A stretch of 28,640 nt of DNA, taken from Cymbomonas tetramitiformis (taxonomy: Eukaryota > Chlorophyta > Pyramimonadophyceae > Pyramimonadales > Pyramimonadaceae). A model generated the notes under the pieces. That model searched no databases, had not been told where the DNA came from, and saw only the letters and a list, made by a program, of their open reading frames with translations. Shown one piece after another: positions 22,701-28,260 of this stretch. The first letter of the stretch is position 1, and each line of letters opens with the position of its first letter. The stretch is taken from NCBI GenBank assembly GCA_001247695.2, contig LGRX02034515.1, forward strand, positions 43,068-71,707. Direction: 5' to 3'. Made by a program: the position numbers and the translations under genes.

Positions 22701-24962
22701 GTCCAGGAGACTTCAGTCCAGATATGGACGCTGCCCGAGGTGATGGAGGTGATCGCCACGCTGGCTGGCCCGACAGCTGCCTCGGCTGCAATGGCCACCG
22801 TGAAGCGAGCTGAGAAGTCAGTCGCAAAGGAGTGGTTGTCGAAGGCAGATAGGAGAAGCTCCTGAAAGCCGTACACCAGCTCTGCTATCTCCCTCACGTG
22901 GCCGGAGGGTGGGCCTGCCGGGGCTGCATTAGATAACTGGTGATTGGATGGTAACGCAGGGGCTGGAGGTGGAGGTGGGGACACAAGAGGGTTGGGCAGA
23001 ATCTGTGGGATTGCAGTGGGGGGTGGCGGAAGAGTTGGCAAGGGAGGAACCGGAGGTAATGGCGCGGGTGAAAGCGGACATGGGGAGGACGGGGGCGATG
23101 GCGGCTTTTGCTGCGGCAGTGGAGACGTGGTGGCAAAGGCAGGAGGAGGCAAGGGATTTGCTTGGGATGGGGACGAGGAGGGAGGATGAGGAGGGAAAGG
23201 AGCTTTGAGTAGTGAGACGGACAGAGAAGGTGAGCGTGATAGAGGAGGTGAAGGCATGAGAGGGGATGAGGGTAGAGGAGGTGTGGGAGCAAGAAGAGGT
23301 GTGGGAGGACGAGAAGGTGAGGAAGGAGGAGAAGGTGTGGGAAGAGGAGGGGGGAGGGCGGCGGGGGGATGTGGTGGAGACGGAGGTGGTGGAGAAAAAG
23401 AGGCGGGAGGAGGAGGAGGCGAGGGAGGCAGGGGAGGTGAGGGCGGCGGAGGAGGGAGGGGCGGGGAGGGGACGGGGAGGTGAGGTAGGAGGGAGGAGGT
23501 GAGGGGGCGGAGGAGGCGACGGGGAGGAGGTGAGGGTGGAGGAGAACGGGGAGGAGGTGGAGGGTGGAGGAGGCGATTGGGGAGGAGGTGAGGTGGGGAG
23601 GAGGAGGAGGAGGGGGCGGGAGGAGGTGAGGGAGGCGGACATGGTGACGGCGGCAAAGGAGGAGGTGGTGGAGGAGGAGGGTAGAGGGAGGGGGAGGAGG
23701 GGAGGGAGGAGGAGGTGGTGGAAGGTGGCGGCAAGAACGGAGGAGGCGGTAAGGAAGGAGGAGTGTGGTGAAGAAGGAGATGGAGGTGGAGAAGGAGGCG
23801 GAGGGGTGGGAGGTGGGGGTGGTGAAGGGCACGGAGGCGGCAAAGGAGGTGGTGGCGGCGGCGGTGGTGCATCATAAGTGATGACAGTGGCTACAAAAAA
23901 GACAGTCTGATGCAGGTAGTCTACCAGAGTTGCCGCCACTTCATAAGTACCGAGGGTGAAGCCGCAGAGGTCGAAGGTGCAAGAAGACGTGCCACATATC
24001 ACCGAAAGATCAAACTCCCACTCTAGGCTGGTGGGGCCTGACAGGGTGCGCACAGTACTGATATTGAGTAGAAGGATGCTCACGGTGCGCACACACGTGG
24101 CTTGCGGTGAACCCAGAAAATACACAGATACCGTTGTGTTCGTGTCAGTCAGGAGTGGGGGAGGGGGAGAAGGGAATGGCGGAGGAGGTGATGGAGGGGT
24201 GTGGGTAGGAGAGCTGGATGGATACAGAGTACTGGGCTGCACAGTAGTGGGAGGGAACGATGTGGGGGAGCAGATGTCGGGGTGGCAGTGATGGGGGCTG
24301 TGGTGGTAGGATATTCAGTTGTCGGAACCATGGTGGTTGGCTTGGTGGTGGTAGGCACTGTGCTGGTTGGGGAAGCGGTTGTTGGAGTGATGGTGGTTGG
24401 GACAGAGGTAATTGGAGAGGTGGTGGTTGGGTTGGTGGTGGCTGGAGAGGTGGTGGCTGGAGTAGTGGTGATTGGAGAGGTGGTGATAGGGGACATAGTA
24501 ATGGGTGCTGTGGTGGCCGGGACGCCGTTATTGGAGCGGCAGTGGTTGGGGAGATGGTGGTGGGTGCTGTCGTGGCCGGGGACGCGGTTATTGAGCCGGC
24601 AGTGGTTGGGGGAGATGGTGGTGGGTGCTGTGGTGGCCGGGACGCGGTTGTTGGGCGGCAGTGTGGGAGATGGTGGTGAGTGTGGTGGCCGGGGACGCGG
24701 TTGTTGGAGCGGCAGTGGTTGGGGAGACGGTCGTGGGTACTGTGGTGGCCGGGGACGCAGTTATTGGAGAGGCAGAAGTGGTGGGGGCCGTGGTGGGAGT
24801 GGACGTAGGGGTGACAGTGCAGTCAGAAGCAGTGCCAAGCTTCGTTCCGTCCAGTTGTATAGTTGCGCCAACATTGATGTGAGCTGTGTCCCCGCACATT
24901 GCCGCATTGTAGCTAGCATCCCTGTACGCCACGCATCCCCACAGCCGCATTGTAGCTAGCAT
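9696..24962 (-). CDS. Giant modular membrane receptor: EGF, REJ/PKD-like, GAIN-GPS, multi-pass (multi-exon gene)
   Basis: I read eight minus-strand coding blocks, listed below as exons, as one gene. Reasons: adjacent blocks join in phase 0 at GT-AG sites, one EGF module is completed exactly across a splice junction, a REJ-type sequence continues across the next one, and the order matches polycystin-1/REJ proteins (large ectodomain, GPS, then membrane segments). The total would be about 3,100-3,200 residues. Likely role, by family only: a cell-surface adhesion or mechano/chemosensory receptor cut by itself at the GPS into two non-covalently held parts. No true polycystin channel signature was recognised in the C-terminal bundle. 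Uncertain points: the start codon (upstream sequence is a tandem array), frame changes in Thr- and Pro-rich parts, one doubtful 34-nt intron, and possible missed exons at 12998-10785 and 16270-15301. The C-terminal exon could belong to a separate gene starting at an ATG at 10847. Confidence 0.7.
11824..11911. repeat. Tandem duplication, 42-bp identical units at a 46-bp period
   Basis: The segment beginning CACATGTGATGAGTGCG and ending TTGAGGTTC occurs at 11824-11865 and again, identical, at 11870-11911. No coding role; it lies in the putative last intron. Confidence 0.9.
12408..12485. repeat. Imperfect direct duplication around TGTGCCACATGTC
   Basis: GACCAAGCAC...TGTGCCACATGTC occurs at 12408-12430 and, with a two-base insertion, at 12455-12479. 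The spacing is about 47 bp. Intronic and probably neutral. Confidence 0.7.
12999..13091 (-). CDS. Exon 7 (candidate): short charged helix
   Basis: The acceptor is GTGCTGCAG|GAGGGC at 13092/13091. The sequence reads EGNRQRMEFIKALKARSDLR then HGVRSAKYQTN, a charged helix that fits as a linker before a membrane bundle. A candidate donor AAT|GTTGAG at 12999/12998 gives 93 bp, 31 codons, phase 0. The frame stays open further, to 12831, so the 3' end is a guess. The exon sits at the edge of the 35-bp minisatellite of the preceding intron. Confidence rests on composition and phase only. Confidence 0.45.
13111..14075 (+). repeat. About 35-bp minisatellite in intron 6, roughly 1 kb
   Basis: Units of about 35 bp built on GGAGGTCCGT(G/A)CACATGGGTC followed by ACTG(C/G)GAGCAGGGTG. 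Copies are regular at 13111-13280 and 13960-14070 and degenerate in the middle, with many small indels. The plus strand stays open over parts of it, giving repetitive short frames that I do not call genes. It begins about 20 bp from the acceptor of candidate exon 7 and could affect splicing of that exon. An extra 16-bp duplicate (AGAGATATGTGTCATG at 14071-14086 and 14097-14112) follows it. Confidence 0.9.
14280..14627 (-). CDS. Exon 6: helical segment (LQEQAAREK; ALYNTILTSDWLDNPEDLE)
   Basis: The acceptor is CTGACCAG|GGTCCT at 14628/14627, just downstream of a stop in the same frame. The donor is GTGCAG|GTAGGC at 14280/14279. 348 bp, 116 codons, phase 0 at both ends. It reads GPHSAVLGWIVGGAQNFQNS, PRALQEQAAREKLQAGEQA, TETLWATLCAVALYNTILTS, DEVAHGWLDKQFDLRPDL and EQQAQVLVQ. 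Mostly predicted helix with one hydrophobic stretch (LWATLCAVALYNTIL). Its composition is clearly protein-like and the opposite strand is not. Function unknown. Confidence 0.7.
15034..15300 (-). CDS. Exon 5: soluble segment (FGWYVSVFMVILKRVKSRGW)
   Basis: The acceptor is TGTGTGCAG|GTGCAG at 15301/15300 (other AGs lie just downstream). The donor is a canonical CTCCAG|GTGAGT at 15034/15033. 267 bp, 89 codons, phase 0 at both ends. It contains WEMPTQRSFGWYVSVF, RGWLERGRLFQLAFLQNVEG, MSQALCNLIQIGQPL and NPLPYFHLQ. The FGWYVSVFMVIL part is hydrophobic and could be a re-entrant or membrane-edge segment. No named domain; a lineage-specific part of the receptor's post-GPS region is the likeliest reading. 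Confidence 0.7.
15301..16299 (-). other. Putative intron 4
   Basis: About 1 kb between exon 4 and exon 5 of the receptor gene. The acceptor side (GTGTGCAG at 15308-15301) is clear; the donor side is not. No repeat or independent gene was seen. The minus-strand frame that stays open here to 15915 has Arg/Pro/Ser-rich composition and repeats no domain, so I treat it as read-through. Confidence 0.4.
16300..17255 (-). CDS. Exon 4 (ends uncertain): cytoplasmic basic segment
   Basis: An open minus-strand frame with protein-like composition: VKLIPPCPFSGAK, TTATSIKEVLRFFVKQDRM (about 17150), a Ser/Pro-rich low-complexity middle, a very basic stretch (GRKKRRRARFARRTILETTL, about 16605-16545), and a hydrophobic patch RGLLLLLSQATHKWKF (about 16510-16465). 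It ends around LSINMLRVQLCVPFYSLQ (about 16390-16330). It follows exon 3 after either a 34-nt GT-AG intron (17256-17289) or a one-base frame change. The downstream donor is not clear (candidates between 16330 and 16260); the frame stays open to 15915, but its composition there no longer looks coding. By position after the first membrane helix it would be cytoplasmic. No named domain was recognised. Confidence 0.5.
17256..17289 (-). other. Possible 34-nt intron or frame break between exons 3 and 4
   Basis: The exon 3 frame stops at 17275, and the protein-like frame that follows is offset by one base. A GT...AG pair (GTGGTG at 17289, CTCAG at 17256) would restore phase with 34 nt removed, very short for a spliceosomal intron. 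A one-base indel or sequence error is an equal explanation. Confidence 0.35.
17290..20694 (-). CDS. Exon 3: PKD/REJ-like modules, GAIN region, GPS motif, first membrane helix
   Basis: The acceptor is TTGCAG|GTGGAG at 20695/20694. Ectodomain: VEVYHLRLTAWL, a PKD-like module (LDASSSYDPNGDD...FSWTC, about 20555-20470), and further Ig-like REJ modules to about 19510 (VTLWLHTRDMLGASS). From about 19495 an Ala-rich helical part typical of GAIN domains starts at TPQEQDLYIEQLL. The GPS lies at about 18255-18150: CWWVWTRARFEGPGC, then CLCTHLTEF, with the expected cleavage between Leu (18168-18166) and Thr (18165-18163). A hydrophobic helix follows at about 18048-17985 (LLLIILGALMMGALVVWVM), then a basic/soluble segment with WTWTIKDNGLYFGHAYS. 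The exon contains a 48-bp coding repeat (17410-17569). The GPS Cys, Trp and HLT residues are intact, so self-cleavage is plausible. The open frame continues to a stop at 17275; the downstream join is uncertain. Confidence 0.85.
17410..17569 (-). repeat. 48-bp coding tandem repeat, about 3.3 copies
   Basis: Units of 48 bp start at 17410, 17458 and 17506, with a partial unit from 17554. On the minus strand in the exon 3 frame each encodes DDTMADLSHDATANRQ. The unit length is a multiple of three, so copy number can change without breaking the frame. A second minus-strand frame (PWLTLVMMPQPTG) is also open through it. The segment lies on the cytoplasmic side of the first membrane helix. Confidence 0.95.
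20695..21016 (-). other. Intron 2 of the receptor gene (322 bp)
   Basis: Begins GTTCCTTCC and ends GTTGCAG on the minus strand; phase 0. Removing it joins SLQ to VEVYHLRLTAW within a REJ-type beta-rich module, which supports the boundaries. Confidence 0.75.
21017..21565 (-). CDS. Exon 2: EGF 3 (end), EGF 4-5 and start of PKD/REJ-like module
   Basis: The acceptor CACAG|GGGACT at 21566/21565 completes EGF 3 as CPEGFK+GTGETAC. EGF 4 is CATGHGGCDAQTTC...CPAGYDGTG. EGF 5 is CADQPCFPGVSC...CPEGYRGDG. After EACSLRVRIDS a beta-rich segment begins (TFEWSGWSGSDGASLQL, then RLFLPQDSLQ). The donor is CAG|GTTCCT at 21017/21016. Length is 549 bp, 183 codons, phase 0 at both ends. The REJ-type sentence RLFLPQDSLQ + VEVYHLRLTAW continues into the next exon, strong support for the splice. 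This part would be extracellular. Confidence 0.8.
21566..22126 (-). other. Intron 1 of the receptor gene (561 bp)
   Basis: Begins GTGTGC and ends GACACAG on the minus strand; phase 0. Removing it completes an EGF module as CPEGFK+GTGETAC, the best splice evidence in the window. It contains the 22-24-bp minisatellite at 21729-21888. Confidence 0.8.
21729..21888 (+). repeat. 22-24-bp minisatellite in intron 1, about 7 copies
   Basis: Units of GATCAGCGCAAGGGAACGGT plus 2-4 bases, with a GGG/GG length variant in two copies. Plus-strand frames through it are artefacts. Confidence 0.95.
22127..24962 (-). CDS. Exon block 1: Thr/Pro stalk, Ig-like domain, Pro-rich hinge, SEA-like domain, EGF 1-3
   Basis: From high to low coordinates: CGDTAHINVGATIQLDGTKL (about 24895-24835); a mucin-like PTT/SPAT-rich stalk (about 24830-24200); an Ig-like beta-fold (about 24145-23875, with SLEWEFDLSV and CGFTLGTYEVAATLVDY); a Pro/Ser hinge (about 23870-22920); and a globular segment (about 22905-22565, with AITSITSGSVHIWTEVSW) like SEA-type domains of algal surface proteins. 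Three EGF-like modules follow: CYPGVDC...CGACPPGMVGDG (thrombospondin/COMP style), NGGCHHTVTC...CPAGYSGDG, and NGGCDLLASC...CPEGFK. The exon ends AAG|GTGTGC at 22127/22126. Frame changes occur inside the stalk (near 24650 and 24265) and inside the hinge (about 23760), so this block is not one continuous frame as given. The true start is unknown; an ATG at 24962 lies inside the 43-bp array. Confidence 0.6.
23205..23875 (+). repeat. Pure purine-rich tract (plus strand) encoding the Pro/Ser hinge on the minus strand
   Basis: About 670 bp of almost only GGA/GGT/GAG-type triplets on the plus strand, so Pro/Ser codons (CCN, TCN) on the minus strand. CT dinucleotides are absent or nearly so on the plus strand. 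It encodes an extended PPSPPPP-type hinge like those of algal cell-wall and surface glycoproteins (pherophorin style). Gly/Glu/Arg-rich frames on the plus strand and His/Leu/Ser-rich frames on the minus strand are shadows. Confidence 0.85.
24290..24830 (-). repeat. Thr/Pro mucin-like coding repeat (PTT.SP.T), with about 60-bp higher-order units
   Basis: Encodes strings of PTT, SPIT and SPAT on the minus strand, expected to be heavily O-glycosylated and stalk-like. Between about 24515 and 24790, about 60-bp units end GGCCGGGGACGCGGTTATTG. Two of the five units lack one G of the GGGG run, and another is shortened near 24655, which shifts the reading frame within the array. Confidence 0.85.
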
Positions 24963-25284
24963 CCCTGTACGCCACGCATCCCCACAGCCGCATTGTAGCT
25001 AGCATCCCTGTACGCTCACGCATCCCCCATGGTCGCATTGTAGCTAGCATCCCTGTACGCCACGCATCCCCACAGCCGCATTGTAGCTAGCATCCCTGTA
25101 CGCCACGCATCCCCACAGCCGCATTGTAGCTAGCATCCCTGCACGCCACAGCCCAGCCACATTGTAGCTAGCATCCCTGTACGCCGCGCAGCCCCACAGC
25201 CGCATTGTAGCTAGCATCCCTGTACGATGCGCATCCCCACAGCCGCATTGTAGCTAACATCACTGTATGCCGCGCAGCTACCAT
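24901..25284 (+). repeat. 43-bp tandem array, about 9 copies, at the 5' end of the receptor gene
   Basis: Units start at 24901, 24944, 24987, 25032, 25075, 25118, 25156, 25199 and 25242, mostly 43 bp (one 45, one 38), each with GCATTGTAGCTAGCATCCCTG. 43 is not a multiple of three, so the array cannot code through. The first unit overlaps the most upstream readable codons of the receptor (RDASYNAA). The 12-mer CCAAGCTTCGTT lies on both sides, at 24836-24847 and 25285-25296. Confidence 0.95.
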
Positions 25285-25649
25285 CCAAGCTTCGTTGCTC
25301 AAACGTGGACCAAATCTCATATTGCGGCCTGAAAGCCTTCCGGCGGCCAGAGCAGTTCACAACTGCAATTGAAATGGTGATGTACAGATCGTTTGTATGA
25401 GTTCTGAAACTCTAAGCCTTGCTATATGAAGATCCTGAAAGGGAACTCCTGCCGGATTTTCTGAGAGCTGTGGCAGTCTCCTAAACTTACATTCTAAACT
25501 TACAGCGACCTTCAAATCAAATGCATGAAATGGACTGATTAGCACTCCTGATTGGCCTTTGAAGATTCATTTAACTTCAACTATTATCGAGCCTAAGTCC
25601 ATAGCAATGATGGTCTCAAAAGGGGGCACTGATCAGAACAATCAGACAT

Positions 25650-25740
25650 GCGCATGCATTTCACACCGTGAACGGCATGAGGTCTGCTGGCAAAACCCAG
25701 CCCACCATCATCTTCGTGGAAGTGAGAAGCAATTTGTGGG
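25650..25740 (+). repeat. Triplicated module, copy A (truncated)
   Basis: Shares GGCA.GAG.TC.GC, CAGCCCACCA and GTGGAAGTGAGAAGCAATT with copy B at 26494. In one plus-strand frame it reads GKTQPTIIFVEVRSN, matching copies B and C at protein level. Similarity is lost after the shared AGAAGCAATT. Confidence 0.7.
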
Positions 25741-25843
25741 TATGCAGCTGAGAGGGAATTCCCATTTGCGGAAATGAAACTCGACCATGAATGAAAATAA
25801 TAATTACATGTATATACATATATACATATATACATATATATGT

Positions 25844-25934
25844 GTTACGTTATGAGCGCGCCGCGCGCATATGAGCGCCGATTTTCAGCGATATTGAGCG
25901 GCGCGCTTGTGCCAATGCGCGCTCATAACGTAAC
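25844..25934. mobile_element. 91-bp MITE-like hairpin with 17-bp perfect terminal inverted repeats
   Basis: GTTACGTTATGAGCGCG (25844-25860) is exactly inverted at 25918-25934. The inside is GC-rich and partly self-complementary again (GCGCCG...CGGCGC). It sits within a TA-rich microsatellite (TATATACATATA on the left at about 25810-25841, and a TA run on the right at about 25937-25958). Insertion into TA repeats is common for MITEs of the Tc1/mariner and Harbinger types, but the target duplication cannot be read in this context and the family is unassigned. Confidence 0.8.
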
Positions 25935-26254
25935 ATTATATATATATATATATATAATATGCAGCACCATAGTCCCCGGCACCACTGGTCGGACAACCTT
26001 TGCAATACTGCACACAGCCCAACAATTACATACCCATCCCAGGCCAGTCGCTGCATAGCCCACTCACTTCGTGTCTGAATCCAGCAGAGGGCTGCATAAA
26101 CCCTACCTGGACAGACTAGTCTGATCCATGGGCAGCAAGTGTGGAACGACTTACAGGAGTGTCAGAGCTGCCAGTGCGCTCATTTGTGTCGGCAGAATCC
26201 AACTAAGCCAATTCTGATGGAGCTCCCTGCATGCAGGCCCACACCCTAGTCCCA

Positions 26255-26298
26255 GTCACACCCTAATCCCCGTCCTGCCTTCGATCGCGTTTGCTTCA
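26255..26298 (+). repeat. 44-bp direct repeat, copy 1
   Basis: GTCACACCCTAATCCCCGTC...TTTGCTTCA at 26255-26298 recurs at 26447-26490 with one mismatch (GATCGCG/GATCACG). The second copy directly precedes module copy B. Confidence 0.9.
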
Positions 26299-26446
26299 TT
26301 TCTGTTTTCTCGGAATCATTCGCCATTGAACCAGAGATTGAACACAGTGAGGCACAAAGTAAGATCTTCTGAAAATCTGTCATTGCGAACACGTTAACCA
26401 AGCAAAATAGTGGTCCATGTGCATGTCCCTCAAAGCCGTAATCCGC

Positions 26447-26490
26447 GTCACACCCTAATCCCCGTCCTGCCTTCGATCACGTTTGCTTCA
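26447..26490 (+). repeat. 44-bp direct repeat, copy 2
   Basis: See copy 1 at 26255-26298; spacing is 192 bp. It leads directly into the triplicated module copy B at 26494. Confidence 0.9.
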
Positions 26491-26493
26491 AAA

Positions 26494-26690
26494 CGCACGC
26501 ACACTGAATGGCACGAGATCAGCCGACAAAAGCCAGCCCACCAGCATCCCAGTGGAAGTGAGAAGCAATTCAGGAACTTACAGCCTCGCTCAGACAGATG
26601 GAATTATACCCGGCCCGGGGGACTTTTTGTGCCTCACTCGCACAGGCTGCATGGGGAATGTTCAATCAAGAGCATCACTCAGGTCATTGG
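26494..26690 (+). repeat. Triplicated module, copy B
   Basis: Reads SQPTSIPVEVRSNSGTYSLA then QTDGIIPGPGDFLCLTRTG in one stop-free plus-strand frame. It aligns with copy C at 27491-27667 over most of its length. Whether it is an exon of an unseen gene or part of a dispersed repeat cannot be told here; replacement differences outnumber silent ones between B and C, which argues against strong protein-level constraint. Confidence 0.7.
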
Positions 26691-27490
26691 GAGAGCACCA
26701 GGGGAGATCCTGGTGGGAGAGGAGGGGGTGAGTGCAAAGAGAGCAGGGGAGAGCCACCACGCACGCAAGATACAGGGATACGGACCTGTGGCACAGCTGC
26801 TGACTGTCATTGGGACCCTCCTATCGCTCTTCCTTTTTACTAATACCAACAACAAAGAACTACCACACACCAAGGATACCTGGATGCAGACCTGGGTCTT
26901 TGATTCTCTGTCAACAGGAGTGCAGTTCAGATGGATGGAAAATGATGGCTGTCGCACATAAAAGCGCAACGAGCGCAGCCCTTAATCTACGCGTGCCTGA
27001 CCCGGGTTTCGGGGTGAGCATCAGCTGCTGGCATGCCCCCCCGGGCGGCGTCCTACTTGATGATTGGAATGTTATCAGTTCGTGATCAATGGATGAGAGC
27101 TGCAGACAAAGTGATCACAGCAACATTCCTCCTGTTGGCTTTACAACTGAAAGATAGACCCATTAGCCAAAAATTGAAAATGAATGGGTGGACCAAATTG
27201 GTCGTAAGATGCAATTCATTCTTGGAGGAACAGTGGAGGGTGTACAGGATCAATCATCAAACTCATACATCTTTGTGCCTTATACCTCGGCATGATTGCA
27301 GAGGCCACTAAGCCAGGCTGCGCACCTGTACACCTGATACCTTGGACGTGGGACATAGGCTCGGGAACAAACAATTGTGTCAGCTGCGGGTGTGAAGAGG
27401 GGAATGCACCGAGCCCACGCCGGGCGCATGTCGACTAACAGTATATATGTAGCCTTTGAGCCGGTGCAGGAAGTAAATATGAGTAGTTGG

Positions 27491-27667
27491 GGCACTCAAT
27501 AGCAGGGCTAGCCGTGAGTCTTCCCACCATCATCCCAATAGATGTAGGAAGCAATTCAGGAATTTACAGCTCCACTCAGACAGATGGAATCATACCCGAC
27601 CCAGGGGACATTTTTTGCCTCACTCGCACGAGCATCAAGAGAAATCTATTATCTAGAGCATCATCCA
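27491..27667 (+). repeat. Triplicated module, copy C
   Basis: Reads LPTIIPIDVGSNSGIYSSTQ then TDGIIPDPGDIFCLTRTS, the closest relative of copy B. It is followed by an open stretch that begins the 108-codon frame at 27678. Confidence 0.7.
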
Positions 27668-27677
27668 CACCCATCCA

Positions 27678-28004
27678 GTGGCCGTCCCGTTTACAACGAG
27701 GTGCCGGTACCCCATATCTTGGCCAATGGTCACCAGTCCCCCAGCAAGTGAAAAAGCCTTAAGTTACCGTACAAGACAGCAAGAGCAAGCCGCATACGAG
27801 TCTGTGACGCCCCCAAAAGAGGCAGTACCCGCCAGAGAGGTACCACAGGGACGGCCACATACCATCACCCACATCCCTCCAGTGGACGTCCCCAGGGCTC
27901 ATTTGTACCCACCAGTAGGGCAAATAAACGACAACCACATTCGCGTGCCGACAAAACTGAAAGCCGTGCCCCGTACTCCCATCCAGATGGACCCGGCACA
28001 ATGA
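27678..28004 (+). CDS. Hypothetical 108-codon frame, Pro-rich C-terminal part
   Basis: ATG at 27678, stop at 28002-28004. The second half has even, protein-like composition (QQEQAAYESVTPPKEAVPAR, ITHIPPVDVPRAHLYPPV, LKAVPRTPIQMDPAQ). No family recognised. It could be a chance frame, an exon, or a remnant of a retroelement coding region. No splice or promoter evidence supports it. Confidence 0.25.
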   Translation: MAVPFTTRCRYPISWPMVTSPPASEKALSYRTRQQEQAAYESVTPPKEAVPAREVPQGRPHTITHIPPVDVPRAHLYPPVGQINDNHIRVPTKLKAVPRTPIQMDPAQ

Positions 28005-28032
28005 TACCTTCACGGGATCGTATGGGTACATC

Positions 28033-28091
28033 GTGCAGCCGGTCTTCTGCGGCTACGCAGTGCCATCGGAATCGATCCAAGCATAAGCCAC
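28033..28091 (+). repeat. 59-bp direct repeat, copy 1
   Basis: Begins with GTGCAGCCGGTCTTCTGCGG and ends ATAAGCCAC. It aligns without gaps to 28202-28260: the first 20 bases are identical, the rest diverged. Confidence 0.8.
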
Positions 28092-28201
28092 ACCCTCAGC
28101 AAGGCTTAGGGGGTCCCATTCTTCACCGGTGATCTCCGGAGATTCCGGATGAGTGTCCCGCAGTGTGAGCTGAATCCTTTGATCCCCGGCGCGAGTGCAT
28201 A

Positions 28202-28260
28202 GTGCAGCCGGTCTTCTGCGGTCACGGTGTGCCAAAGGAGTCGGTCAAAGGATAAGCCAC
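28202..28260 (+). repeat. 59-bp direct repeat, copy 2
   Basis: Partner of 28033-28091, 169 bp downstream. Function unknown. Confidence 0.8.

Noticed and set aside
22894..23832. 312-codon His/Leu/Pro-rich minus-strand frame and Gly/Glu-rich plus-strand frames
   Set aside because: Shadows of the purine/pyrimidine tract that encodes the Pro/Ser hinge.
24901..25284. CRISPR-like array
   Set aside because: Units are head-to-tail 43-bp repeats without unique spacers, in a eukaryotic intron/exon context; an ordinary minisatellite.
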